Assembly (NCBI GenBank): GCA_016218545.1
Contig: JACRDQ010000018.1
Span: forward strand, 240,450-304,449
Length of the DNA stretch: 64,000 nucleotides
Origin: Elusimicrobiota bacterium
Lineage (GTDB): Bacteria; Elusimicrobiota; Elusimicrobia; UBA1565; UBA9628
Direction of reading: 5' to 3'
Part shown: positions 8,524 to 17,181 of the stretch, in pieces
Layout: every line of letters begins with the position of its first letter
Numbering within the stretch: position 1 is the first letter of the stretch
The notes under the pieces: model-generated
The model's input: only the letters and a program-made list of their open reading frames with translations
Database searches by the model: none
Told to the model about the DNA's origin: nothing
Position numbers and translations under genes: made by a program

Positions 8524-9966
8524 GTGGAAAGGACCAACTCCAAAGAAAGGCTCGTCCTGGCCCTGCTGGCCCTCGTCCTGGGCCTGTCCGTCCCGGCCAA
8601 GGCCTCGGGTTTCGACGCAGCAGCCTCGGATTTCAGCGAAACGCCGGCTCCCAGACAACGTCCGTCCTGCCGCGACTCCGCCTGCTCCAAGCAACGCGGG
8701 CAGGCCGAAGCCCTGGCCGCCCAGGCCTCGACCCTCTCCCGCCATGGGCAGGCGGGCAAGGCCCTGGCCCTCATCCAGGAGGCCTCCCGGCTCGACCCCG
8801 ATTCCGCGGAGATACTCTTCCTCCTGGGCGACGCCCACCACAGCCAGGCCCTCGCCGCGGCGGTCGCGGACAAGCTCGACCCCGCCCACGCCAAGGCTGC
8901 GGTCGCGGCCTACGAGAAGGCCGCGGCCCTTGACCCGCGCCTGGCGTCCCTGTCCGAGCCCTTCTCCTTCTACACCTCCCTTGAGGAGTGCCGCCAGGCC
9001 GTGGGCGACACGGAGAACGCGCTCAAGGCCAACCTCAAGAGCATCGAGGTCTCCAGGCAGAACTTCATGCCCAGGCTCCAACGCGCCGCCCTGCACTACT
9101 CGAGGCAGGAGTGGAACCAGTCGGCCGCGGAGCTCTACGCGAGCGTCCGGGCCGCGCGCACGGCCGGGATGTACGGCCAGTTCGCCCGCCTGGTCCGGGT
9201 GGCGCCGCGCTTCGCCGCCATGCTCGACCTTCCGCAGAACAAGATCATCCTCGATACCTTCGACTCCCTCCAGGCCAAGGAGCTCTCCGAGGGCGAGGCC
9301 GAGGAGCAGATCCTCGACTACGTGGACGCGAGCCTCGCGGCCAAGGACGAGCCCCAGGTCTCCGAGCAGACCGCCCAAGCCGCGCCGGCGCCGGAGACGT
9401 CGGGGCCCGCTCCGGTCCTCATCGCGTCCCTGGACCGCGGAGACCCGGAATGGCGCGACTCCCTCAACGACCCCTCGCTGCCCGGCCGCGCCCCCGGGCC
9501 CGAGGACCAGGCTGCCGTGATCAAGGACCGCATCCGGGAAGGGGACGAGGCCTTCAAGGCGGGCAAGCTCAAGGAGGCCGTGGTCGCCTACGAGTCAGCC
9601 CTCTCCGTGGACCTCCTCCGCCACTCCATCCCGCTGGCCGAGGAAGCCCGCCTCTTCGAGACGGTGGGCTCGGCCTATCGCCGGCTCGGCCTGTACCGGG
9701 AGGCGCTCCGCTCCCTCAAGAAGGCCCTCGACTCGCCGCTCAAGAGGGCCTCGGCCTACTACGAGCTCTCCCTCTACTGCGCGGCGACCGACGACCTCGA
9801 CCGCTCCCTGGCGTTCCTCGAGAAGGCCATCAGGACCGCGTCCTCCGACGCGGAGCTCCGCGCCATCGTCCGGGAGGCGCGCAGCGACGAGGGTCTGGCC
9901 GGCCTCAGGAAGAGCCGGGCCGCGCATTTCGCGGGCCTGCTGCGGCTCGCGGCCCGGAGGAGCTAG
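8524..9966 (+). CDS. exported TPR protein
   Basis: The 480-residue product begins with a signal peptide (VLALLALVLGLSVPAKAS) and has TPR-like helical repeats at about residues 60-170 and again at about 335-450 (A..LG..Y...G....A). A low-complexity linker separates them. No catalytic motif is seen, so a scaffold or assembly role is likely. It follows the 36-haem gene by under 100 bp and converges on a beta-barrel gene. A paralogue with similar C-terminal architecture (SDAELR motif) is at 40513. The GTG start is chosen because it follows the TATACT -10 and begins the signal peptide. Confidence 0.8.
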   Translation: MERTNSKERLVLALLALVLGLSVPAKASGFDAAASDFSETPAPRQRPSCRDSACSKQRGQAEALAAQASTLSRHGQAGKALALIQEASRLDPDSAEILFLLGDAHHSQALAAAVADKLDPAHAKAAVAAYEKAAALDPRLASLSEPFSFYTSLEECRQAVGDTENALKANLKSIEVSRQNFMPRLQRAALHYSRQEWNQSAAELYASVRAARTAGMYGQFARLVRVAPRFAAMLDLPQNKIILDTFDSLQAKELSEGEAEEQILDYVDASLAAKDEPQVSEQTAQAAPAPETSGPAPVLIASLDRGDPEWRDSLNDPSLPGRAPGPEDQAAVIKDRIREGDEAFKAGKLKEAVVAYESALSVDLLRHSIPLAEEARLFETVGSAYRRLGLYREALRSLKKALDSPLKRASAYYELSLYCAATDDLDRSLAFLEKAIRTASSDAELRAIVREARSDEGLAGLRKSRAAHFAGLLRLAARRS

Positions 9967-9974
9967 CCAGGCTC

Positions 9975-11243
9975 TTAGAACCTCCAGTTCTGGCGCAGCT
10001 CCACGCGATACATCCGGTCCCCCGAGTCCGAGGACTCCGTGACGCTGGGAGCCACCGAGACGTCGAAGCTCTTCCTGGGGATGACCTTGATGGTGCCGAA
10101 GTAGGTCCGGCTGTTGGTGGACTTGCGGCCGTAGAAGGTGTCCGTCACGTCGGAGCTGAGGCTCGCCCCGGCCGAGACCTCGAAGACCTCCCTGCGGTAG
10201 CCCAGGGTCCCGGTGAAGGAGGTGTTGGTGCCGTACTCGCTGAAGTTCTCGACGCCGAGCAGCGAGAAGTTCACGCCCTTCCACGGGAAGTCCCACCCTG
10301 ACAGGCCCAGGGAAGCGCGCTGCCTCTTGCGCGGGAAGTAGACGTCTCCTCCCGCGGTCAGGCTGACCGAGGGCCCGAGCGTCTTGGAGACGTCCAGGCT
10401 CACCCTGTTGTAGCGCTCGTAGTGCGCGAAGGTGCGCACGTAGGGGGACACGTCCATGATGGCGGCGGGGTTCACCACGAAGAAATGGCGGTAGTAGGAG
10501 GGGGAGACCGTCAGGCCCCAGGAGGTCTTCTGGACCTGGGCGTGGATGAAGGCGTTCTTGGGGGTCCCGTTGAGGATCGAGGTCCTGCCTCGGATCGTGA
10601 AGACGGAGCCGTACCGCCGATACGCCGAGAGCTCGACGTCGTTGTCCGTCTTGAAGCCCGTGTGCAGGACCCTCAGGATGCCGGCGCGCACGTGCGCGTT
10701 GTAGCCGCGCATGAGCTTGATGAACCCGCCTTGGAAGAGGTGGCCCACCCCTTCCCCGCCCTGCCCCGCGGGGTTGCCCGCCATGGCCCCGACCTGCAGC
10801 CAGCGGAGCTTCTGCCACTCCACGAGAGCCCCGTCGAAATTCACCGTGGCTTCGGCGCCGTAGTAGTACTGCCGGCCTAGACGCGTGGAGAAGCCGTAGG
10901 GGAGCTTCTCCAGGGCGACGTTGGCGGTGTAGATCCTGAGAAAATTCTCCTGGAACCTGGCTCCCCGCCCTTCGGCGCGCACGTCGTTCCTGAGGCTGAG
11001 CTCGGCGGAAAGCTTGTCCCAGAAGACGTCGCGGAGGTAGAGCTGGAACGAGGTCGAGAGCCTCTTCTCCTCGAAATCGCCCCAGTTGTCCTGCGTGTAG
11101 CGGTTGGAGAGCCTGCCGTTGGCCTGCGGCATGACGACTCCGGCTCCCCAGGCAGCGGGCGCGGCCGCGGCCAAGGCCGCGGCCAAGCACGCGGCTCGTG
11201 CGGCCGGCGCTGCTCTGAAGTCGATCATTCCATCAAGACCCAT
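9975..11243 (-). CDS. outer-membrane beta-barrel protein
   Basis: This 422-residue protein has an Ala-rich signal peptide followed by alternating hydrophobic/polar strands with many Tyr, Trp and Phe residues. It ends in Asn-Trp-Arg-Phe, the terminal aromatic expected of Bam-assembled barrels. Length and strand content suggest a barrel of perhaps 16-18 strands. It lies convergently beside the TPR gene and close to two multihaem cytochromes, so a porin partner in a trans-outer-membrane electron conduit is plausible. There is no clear match to MtrB/PioB by motif, so the conduit role is inference. A TATAAT lies upstream at about 11261-11266. Confidence 0.75.
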   Translation of the reverse strand: MGLDGMIDFRAAPAARAACLAAALAAAAPAAWGAGVVMPQANGRLSNRYTQDNWGDFEEKRLSTSFQLYLRDVFWDKLSAELSLRNDVRAEGRGARFQENFLRIYTANVALEKLPYGFSTRLGRQYYYGAEATVNFDGALVEWQKLRWLQVGAMAGNPAGQGGEGVGHLFQGGFIKLMRGYNAHVRAGILRVLHTGFKTDNDVELSAYRRYGSVFTIRGRTSILNGTPKNAFIHAQVQKTSWGLTVSPSYYRHFFVVNPAAIMDVSPYVRTFAHYERYNRVSLDVSKTLGPSVSLTAGGDVYFPRKRQRASLGLSGWDFPWKGVNFSLLGVENFSEYGTNTSFTGTLGYRREVFEVSAGASLSSDVTDTFYGRKSTNSRTYFGTIKVIPRKSFDVSVAPSVTESSDSGDRMYRVELRQNWRF

Positions 11244-11335
11244 CGGATGAGGCTTTCGGGCGGGGGATTATACCGAAACCGGACACGGAAGTCGCTGACG
11301 CAGGACGTTGCCGCGCAGCCGCGTCATTTTCTACT

Positions 11336-11374
11336 CTAGTGCTCCGACCGGATCATATCCGGTCGGAGCACTAG
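11336..11374. repeat. perfect palindrome, 18-bp arms, 3-nt loop
   Basis: The left arm (11336-11353, CTAGTGCTCCGACCGGAT) is exactly complementary to 11357-11374 across the loop CAT. It lies between the divergent genes at 11243 and 11380 and ends 5 bp before the SseB-like start codon. It lacks a T-run and sits upstream of both genes, so it is not an ordinary terminator. An operator, an RNA structure over the ribosome site or a mobile palindrome are possible. Confidence 0.85.
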
Positions 11375-11379
11375 CAGCC

Positions 11380-12189
11380 ATGAGGCTCCTCGACGTGGCC
11401 GGCCTTCCCTGGCGCGCGGCGCGCCGCCTGCTCCAGGCAGGCTTGAGGACCCTTGCCCGCAACAGGCTCCCCAGGAATCCTGCCCTGGCCGAGGCCTTCA
11501 AGGCCTTCAACAAGGAGCGCTCCCCTGCCAGCCGGAGGGCCTTCTACGACGCCCTGCTCTCGAGCAGGCTCATCGTGGCTGCCAAGGCTCCCCGGGACGG
11601 CGGGCCCGTCGAGATCGTCGAGCTCGCGATCGGAGCCGAGGGGGGCTTGGTCGCCTTCAGCCACCCCGACGCGCTCGACCGGACCATGCCCGAGTGGTCC
11701 GGGACCGCGGCCGTGGAGGGAAGGCTCCTGTTCCAGCTGGCCTCCGGGCAGAAGCGGGACTTCGTGGTGGTGGACCTCTTCGGCGAGCGCCTGGTCTTCA
11801 AGGGCCCGGACCTCGGCCGCCTGGCCTCGGGCGAGCTCCCGTCCGAGGACCCTGCTCCTGCGCGGCTCTCAGGCCCGGGCCAGACCGAGTGGAGCCGGCC
11901 CGAGCCTCCGCCCTCCGAGATTCTGCTCCGCGTGCTGAGGGAGGAGGCCGCCTCTCGCAAGATCTGCGGCTGCTACCTCCTGGCAGCGCGCCTCGACGAC
12001 GGCGCCAAGCGCACCGCCCTCGTCTTCAGGGTCCGCGACGAGGCGGGGCTCGCAGAGGTGCGCGGCTTCATGCAAGCCGCGGACCGACGCCTGGAGCCCG
12101 CGGACTGGGGAGGCCCGGTCCACGTGGTGGCCATGACCGCAGACGAGCTCGAGCCCTTGCGTCCTCTGGCCGTGCTGGTCAGGGACTGA
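11380..12189 (+). CDS. SseB-family protein
   Basis: The 269-residue product resembles the SseB (enhanced serine sensitivity) family. Residues ~25-60 match the N-terminal signature (ALAEAFKAFNKE..., AFYDALLSSRLIVAAK), followed by a region comparable to the family's Phe-Ser-His-Pro and Phe-x-Val-Val-Asp-Leu strands. The C-terminal ~95 residues may be the SseB C-terminal domain. The exact role of SseB proteins is unclear. I chose ATG 11380; the frame extends upstream to TTG 11308, but that would translate the palindrome. The gene converges with the 685-residue gene and overlaps its end by 11 bp. Confidence 0.65.
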   Translation: MRLLDVAGLPWRAARRLLQAGLRTLARNRLPRNPALAEAFKAFNKERSPASRRAFYDALLSSRLIVAAKAPRDGGPVEIVELAIGAEGGLVAFSHPDALDRTMPEWSGTAAVEGRLLFQLASGQKRDFVVVDLFGERLVFKGPDLGRLASGELPSEDPAPARLSGPGQTEWSRPEPPPSEILLRVLREEAASRKICGCYLLAARLDDGAKRTALVFRVRDEAGLAEVRGFMQAADRRLEPADWGGPVHVVAMTADELEPLRPLAVLVRD

Positions 12190-14236
12190 CGGAGACCTGG
12201 CCCGTGCGAGGGTCTGCGGCCAGGCCCGCCTGCCCGGGGGGGACCCGGAGCAGGACCCAATCCCCGGAAGCCGGGTAGACGACCTTCTGCCCCGAAGCGC
12301 TGCCGCGGATCTCGATGACGTACCGGTGGAGCACGCGCGACCCCTGATAGGGCGTCCTGGCCCTGTAAGGGACGATCTCGTCGGCCGAGGCCAGGACCCC
12401 GACCCCGTAGGTGCCGTCGCGGAGCGCGGCGCTCGCGCGGCGGTACGGGTTGAGCCTCAGGAAGAAGCGTTCCGGTCCGTCATAGAAGATGAGGATGTGG
12501 TGCTCGGTCGCGTTCTCCACGCTGACCACGGAAAGGCCCGCCAGTCCCGAAGGCCCCATCGGACGGCCCGAGGACTCCCGCTCCGAGGTCTTCTGGAAGA
12601 AGGCCAGGCCCTTGACCCCGGCCTCCTCCCGAGCGGTCCTGCCGGCCTCCTCCGCAGGGAAGGCGTCGGCGATCAGCGAGAGGATGAAGATGCTGCGCGT
12701 CACCTCGGACGCCTCGTACTCCTTGGCCGCGGCCTGGAGGCTCGTCAGGAGCTCCCCGTGGAACGGGTCCCCCGGAGCAGGACCGCCGAATTCCGAGATG
12801 AGGAACGCGGCCAGGTCCACGAGACGGCCCAGCTCATCTTTGGCGATGGCGACCTTGAGGCCGGCGCGCACCGCTGTCTCGGCCCTGGCTCTGGCCTCCG
12901 GGGCGGGCCCCAACCTCAGGCCCACCCTCAGCTTGCGCAAGCCCTGCTCGGGATCCTTGGAGACCTCGTCCACGGCCCAGTCGAAATCCACGGCCTGCCT
13001 CTTGCCTGCCAGACGCCTGACCTCGAGGAGAGGGGAGGAGGCCCCGTCGTCGACCATCACGCCCCTGGAGAGCTCGTTGGACTGCTCCACTCCGGGCGCA
13101 AACCCTGCCCGGATGCGGGAGGCGGCCTCAGGCGCCACCCCGGTCCAGAGGTCGGGGGGCGCGCCGAAGGCGCGCTTGTTCCAGGCCTCCTTGACCTGGG
13201 ACTCAGCCATGCTGAGCAGGCCATGGGCCGCTCCGAAGCGCTTCTCGGCCGCGGCTCGGTCAGCGTCATCCTCCAGCAGGGCCGCGAGCCTGGATGCAGC
13301 GTTCTTGGCGCGGGCTCCGTCCACGCGCTCCAGGAAGGAGACCGCGGAGATGAAGGCATCGCTCCCGATGAGCCCTGCAGCCTCGGCCTCGTCAGCCAAG
13401 CCCCACCAGCATTCGTCCCTGAGCTCCGGGATGGCGGCTCGGACAGGCTCGTCCAGGTCGCGGCTCTCCCAGGCAGCTTCGAAGTGAGCCAGGCTGGCGG
13501 AGAAGCGGCGCGCCGAGAGCAGCCGCCTGCCCGCGCTCATGAGCTCGGCAGGCGGCGTGCCATCCAAGGCCTTCCTTAACTCTTCGCCCCAGGGCTCGAG
13601 CCCGGCCGCCTCCAGGAAGAGGGCTTCTGCCTCTTCTTTCCGGCCGGCAGCGAGCGCTTCGGAGCGCCGCTCAAGAAGGAGCTTCCGGAAATCCTTGAGC
13701 GCTCCGTAGCCCCTGATGTCGTCGCGCTTGAGGGGAGAAATGAGGGTCAGGGCCAGGAGCTTCCTGCTGGTCTCCACCTTTCCGGCCGTGAGCTCGCGGC
13801 GCAGCCAATCCTGGAGCTCCCAGACGGCGGGATGACCGCGGCCTTCGACCCTCAAGCCGGAGAGCTCCTTCCAGAGGGCCTCGGCCTTGTCCAAGCTCCC
13901 TTCCTTGGAGGAAGCTCGGAAGTCGTCCACCAGGAGCCTGGTCACGAGCCCGCGGCTGGCCTCCTGGTCCGCAGGCTCGACCGCCTCGGCCAGAGCCTGC
14001 CTGGCCAGGGTCAAGGCCTCAGCCTTGGCTCCGGAACGATCCGCTGCGTACGCCTTGTCCAGGAGCGGTCGGCGGGGAGACCCGCCGGGCTCCAACACCG
14101 GGACCTCCTCGGCGGAGCGCGCCTCCTCGATGGCCGCGTTCCTCGCGGAGCTGATCTGCCACCAGAAGAAGCCGCCCACGATGGACACGACCCCGGCCGC
14201 GAGCACGAGCCTCGTCTTGAGCTCGTCGAAGTCCAT
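12179..14236 (-). CDS. membrane-anchored helical-repeat protein
   Basis: The 685-residue protein has one N-terminal transmembrane segment (about residues 10-28, VLAAGVVSIVGGFFWWQI) and then long alpha-helical, Ala/Glu/Arg-rich sequence. TPR-like pairs occur at about residues 55-300, and a more globular C-terminal 130 residues includes a strand-rich segment (HHILIFYDG). No catalytic motif or family is recognised. It starts 1 nt after the stop of the NUDIX gene, so the two are surely cotranscribed. An envelope scaffold is the most likely kind of function, but that is inference. Confidence 0.7.
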   Translation of the reverse strand: MDFDELKTRLVLAAGVVSIVGGFFWWQISSARNAAIEEARSAEEVPVLEPGGSPRRPLLDKAYAADRSGAKAEALTLARQALAEAVEPADQEASRGLVTRLLVDDFRASSKEGSLDKAEALWKELSGLRVEGRGHPAVWELQDWLRRELTAGKVETSRKLLALTLISPLKRDDIRGYGALKDFRKLLLERRSEALAAGRKEEAEALFLEAAGLEPWGEELRKALDGTPPAELMSAGRRLLSARRFSASLAHFEAAWESRDLDEPVRAAIPELRDECWWGLADEAEAAGLIGSDAFISAVSFLERVDGARAKNAASRLAALLEDDADRAAAEKRFGAAHGLLSMAESQVKEAWNKRAFGAPPDLWTGVAPEAASRIRAGFAPGVEQSNELSRGVMVDDGASSPLLEVRRLAGKRQAVDFDWAVDEVSKDPEQGLRKLRVGLRLGPAPEARARAETAVRAGLKVAIAKDELGRLVDLAAFLISEFGGPAPGDPFHGELLTSLQAAAKEYEASEVTRSIFILSLIADAFPAEEAGRTAREEAGVKGLAFFQKTSERESSGRPMGPSGLAGLSVVSVENATEHHILIFYDGPERFFLRLNPYRRASAALRDGTYGVGVLASADEIVPYRARTPYQGSRVLHRYVIEIRGSASGQKVVYPASGDWVLLRVPPGQAGLAADPRTGQVSVSP

Positions 14237-14237
14237 G

Positions 14238-14798
14238 TCAACCCTTCCGGCCGCCCATGGAATGCAGGTTCAACGAGGCCAAGGCGATGCCGCACGGGAT
14301 GCGGCCGGCCAGGGCCATCCTCTTGATCTCAGGGGCCGGGAACCTGCGCACCTCGAGGATGGACTCGTCGCGCTGGCCTCCGCCCAGCGCACCAGGCACG
14401 GTCAGGCCCGAGGCCCGATAGGCGATGATGGCCGCGTTCTCATGCCCCAGGGCCGTATAGAACAAGCCCAGGCGCTCGAGCCTGCGGCACGAGAGCCCGG
14501 TCTCCTCCCGGAGCTCGCGCCTGGCAGCCGCGCGCTCGGATTCGCCGGGCCCGATGGCGCCGGCAGGAAGCTCCCAGACCGAGGCGTCGATGGTGTAGCG
14601 GTATTGCCGCAGGAGGTAGATGCCGCCGTCTTCGTCCACGGGAACGACGCAGACTCCCGGGCCCTTCTCGACGACGCCGTAGATGCCGCGCCCGCCGTCC
14701 GGGTAGACCACCGCGTCCTCGCGCACCGTGATCCACGCGTTGCGGTACTTCACCGAGGAGCGGCTCCTCCTCCAGCCCAGGCTCCGCCCGTGTTCCAT
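14238..14798 (-). CDS. NUDIX hydrolase, ADP-ribose pyrophosphatase-like
   Basis: The 186-residue product has a complete Nudix box at about residues 84-106 (G-x5-E-x7-REL-x-EE-x-GL). The family cleaves nucleoside diphosphates linked to a second moiety, with metal bound by the Glu residues of the box. The region before the box resembles ADP-ribose pyrophosphatases (YRYTIDASVWELPAG). A TATGAT hexamer lies 10 nt before ATG 14798, and the two upstream in-frame ATGs at 14813 and 14810 would overlap that hexamer, so 14798 is preferred. It is followed immediately by the 685-residue membrane gene. Confidence 0.88.
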   Translation of the reverse strand: MEHGRSLGWRRSRSSVKYRNAWITVREDAVVYPDGGRGIYGVVEKGPGVCVVPVDEDGGIYLLRQYRYTIDASVWELPAGAIGPGESERAAARRELREETGLSCRRLERLGLFYTALGHENAAIIAYRASGLTVPGALGGGQRDESILEVRRFPAPEIKRMALAGRIPCGIALASLNLHSMGGRKG

Positions 14799-14869
14799 GG
14801 CGGAGGCCATCATACCAAAAGAAAAGCGACGGCCGGGCGGGTCCGCGGGACCGCGCCCGGCCTGGGCCT

Positions 14870-15631
14870 TTACTTCGGCAGGGAGAAGGTCTCGGGGTAG
14901 GCGATGATGAGGACCGTGACCGGCCCTGTCTCGGAGGCCACGGTCACGCCGCCGTTGAGGCTCTGGACCACCATGTCCCCGCCGGCGGTCAGGGCGACCA
15001 CGCCGAGCTCGCGGTTGGGAGCGGGCCTGAGCTCCTTGACCTTGAGGACCTCGGAGGAGGTGATGCACTTGCCGTAGGCCTTGATGAAGTCGGCCCCGGA
15101 CTCGATCTTGCGGAGCACCGTGGTCAGCATGCAGGAATCCACCGCGTCTTGGGCCGCGCTCTTGCGGCCGGCGGCCTCGTCGCTGGCGCGGCGCAAGAGC
15201 ACGGGGTGGCCGAGGAGCTCGAAGTTGCGCTGGCGCAGGGAGTAGTTGAGGTCGCGCATGCCCTGGGAGGCGATGGAGGCGTCGCCCGTGCGGAGCACGA
15301 TCCCCATCAGCGGCCCCTCGCTCTCGGTGGCGGTCCGCACCACGCCGAGCTCGGCCTTCAAGGACAAGGCGGAGCGGCGGGACACGCCCTCCGCGCAGGG
15401 CTGGAGCATGGCCACGGCCTCGGCCAGGGTGAAGCGGCGGAAATACTTGTAATCGAGGAAGGCGCACTCAGGGGCCTGCCTGAAAGCATCTCCCGCCTGG
15501 TAGGCGGCCACGGTCTCCCGGACGGTCAGGGCGAACGAAAGGTCGGTCCGCGCGAGGTCCTCGAGGGTGGCGGAAAAAGCGGGCACGGAGAGGAACGCGG
15601 AGGCGAGGAGGGCTGAGAGGAGCTTCTTCAT
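14870..15631 (-). CDS. exported protein of unknown function
   Basis: The 253-residue product starts with a clear signal peptide (KKLLSALLASAFLSVPAFSA). The mature part has three or four Cys residues (near PECAFL, QPCAEG, DSCMLT, GKCITS) that could form disulfides. The last 60 residues look strand-rich. I do not recognise the family. ATG 15631 is chosen over the upstream in-frame ATG because TATGAT ends exactly 6 nt before it, predicting a leaderless transcript. An FNR-type site lies about 60 bp upstream. Confidence 0.72.
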   Translation of the reverse strand: MKKLLSALLASAFLSVPAFSATLEDLARTDLSFALTVRETVAAYQAGDAFRQAPECAFLDYKYFRRFTLAEAVAMLQPCAEGVSRRSALSLKAELGVVRTATESEGPLMGIVLRTGDASIASQGMRDLNYSLRQRNFELLGHPVLLRRASDEAAGRKSAAQDAVDSCMLTTVLRKIESGADFIKAYGKCITSSEVLKVKELRPAPNRELGVVALTAGGDMVVQSLNGGVTVASETGPVTVLIIAYPETFSLPK

Positions 15632-15637
15632 GACCAT

Positions 15638-15643
15638 ATCATA
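15638..15643 (-). promoter_or_regulatory. -10 hexamer TATGAT, 6 nt before start
   Basis: TATGAT on the minus strand is followed by ATGGTC and then ATG 15631. The spacing equals that of the other candidate leaderless genes. Confidence 0.5.
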
Positions 15644-15689
15644 CCCCGAGGGCCCACCTCGGCCGTAGGACCCCAGTCAACGAGGGCGA

Positions 15690-15703
15690 TTGATTCAGGT
15701 CAA
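15690..15703. promoter_or_regulatory. FNR-type site TTGAT-N4-GTCAA
   Basis: TTGATTCAGGTCAA differs by one base from the FNR consensus TTGAT-N4-ATCAA. Its centre is about 65 bp upstream of the predicted start of the exported-protein gene at 15631, a position typical of upstream activation. The same half-sites recur at 42475, and an FNR-like gene is at 41756. Binding is not proven. Confidence 0.5.
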
Positions 15704-15806
15704 CCCGTCCGAGAGCGCTCCCGACGGGGCTCAGGCTGGCCGAGCAGGGGAGCTAGGCCTAATGGCACCCGGAGCACGATGCCCGCGACGACCCGGAGGC
15801 TGAGAT

Positions 15807-17087
15807 TCAGCCGACCAGGATGCCCGCGATCGAAGCCGTCAGGCACGAGACGATGGCCCCGCCCAGCATGGCCTTCAAGCCCAGCTTGGCGAGGTCCGCC
15901 CGGCGCGAGGGCTCGAGCGCGCTGATGCCTCCGATCTGGATGCCGATGGAGGAGAAGTTCGCGAACCCGCAGAGCATGTAGGTGACCATGACCGCGGTCT
16001 TGGGCGCGATGGCGTCGGCCTTGATGAGCTCGGAGAGCCGGGCGTAGGCCACGAACTCGTTGACCGCGAGCTTGATGCCCAGGAGGTTGCCCACCTCGAA
16101 GATGTCCTGCCGCGGCACGCCCATGAGGAAGGCCAGGGGCGAGAGGATGGTCCCGAAGAGGGTGCGCAGGCTGCCGGGCCAGACGCCCGCGTGCTCGTTG
16201 CCCGCCAGGAGCGCGCCTCCCAGCAGATGGCCGTCGATGACGCGGTCAGCCACGAGCATGAGCTTGTCCACGAGCGCGATGAGGGTGATGAAGGCGATCA
16301 GCATGGCGGCGACGTTCAACGCGAGGTGCAGTCCGTCGGTCACGCCGCGGGAAGCCGCATCCAGGAGATTGGTCCCAACCTCGAGCTTCGGGAGCTTGAC
16401 GTCGCCCAGGGTCTCCGAGGCTTGGGTCTCGGGGAAGATGATCTTGGCGATCATGAGGCTGGCAGGAGCCGCCATCACGGAGGCCACCATGATGTGCTCG
16501 GCCGGCACGCCCATGCCGATGTACCCGGCCATCACGGAACCCGCGATGGTGCCGAACCCGCCCACCATGATGGCGTTGAGCTCCGAGGTGGTGCAATGCT
16601 TGAGGAAGGGACGCACCAGCAGCGGGGCCTCGGTCTGGCCCAGAAAGACGTTGGCCGAGCAGGAGAGGGATTCGGCGCCGGAGGTCTTCATGAGCCGGCT
16701 CATGACCACGGCGAAGACCTCCACGACCTTCTGCATGACGCCGAGGTAATAGAGGATGCCCATGAAGGAAGCGAAGAAGATGATGATGGGCAGGACCCGG
16801 AACGCGAACTGGAACCCGAACATGTCGATGTAGGCCCCGTTGGCGAGCTTGCCGAAGAGGAACTGCGTGCCGTTATCCGCGAGGAAGAGGAAGGTGGTCA
16901 CCTTGCCGGCGAACCACTGGAGCGCCCTGTTGCCGGCCTCCCATTTGAGTAGGAGCAGGCCGAGGATCACCTGCATGCCGAGGCCCACGCCCACGGTGCG
17001 CAGGTTGATGCGCCTCTTGTTGTTCGACATGAGCCAGGCGAGGCCCAGCAGGACCGCGATGCCCACGAATCCGATGAGACGCTCCAT
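15807..17087 (-). CDS. concentrative nucleoside transporter (NupC/CNT family)
   Basis: The 426-residue polytopic membrane protein carries the CNT signature: a GQTEAPL motif at about residue 150, the preceding SANVFLG, and a late conserved Asn-Glu-Phe-x-Ala-Tyr segment. These proteins import nucleosides with H+ or Na+ through the inner membrane. Length matches the family. The start is ATG 17087, preceded by a strong Shine-Dalgarno (GGGAGGT, 4 nt spacing); an upstream in-frame ATG lacks one. It would feed the pnp-pdp-upp salvage genes located elsewhere in the window. Confidence 0.92.
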   Translation of the reverse strand: MERLIGFVGIAVLLGLAWLMSNNKRRINLRTVGVGLGMQVILGLLLLKWEAGNRALQWFAGKVTTFLFLADNGTQFLFGKLANGAYIDMFGFQFAFRVLPIIIFFASFMGILYYLGVMQKVVEVFAVVMSRLMKTSGAESLSCSANVFLGQTEAPLLVRPFLKHCTTSELNAIMVGGFGTIAGSVMAGYIGMGVPAEHIMVASVMAAPASLMIAKIIFPETQASETLGDVKLPKLEVGTNLLDAASRGVTDGLHLALNVAAMLIAFITLIALVDKLMLVADRVIDGHLLGGALLAGNEHAGVWPGSLRTLFGTILSPLAFLMGVPRQDIFEVGNLLGIKLAVNEFVAYARLSELIKADAIAPKTAVMVTYMLCGFANFSSIGIQIGGISALEPSRRADLAKLGLKAMLGGAIVSCLTASIAGILVG

Positions 17088-17181
17088 GAAACCTCCCTTC
17101 CGGCTTTCGGCAGCATAGTATGCCAAATTTCATGGGGCGCGGAGCGCGGCGCTGCGGGGCATCGCCCAGCGAGGCGGGAAA

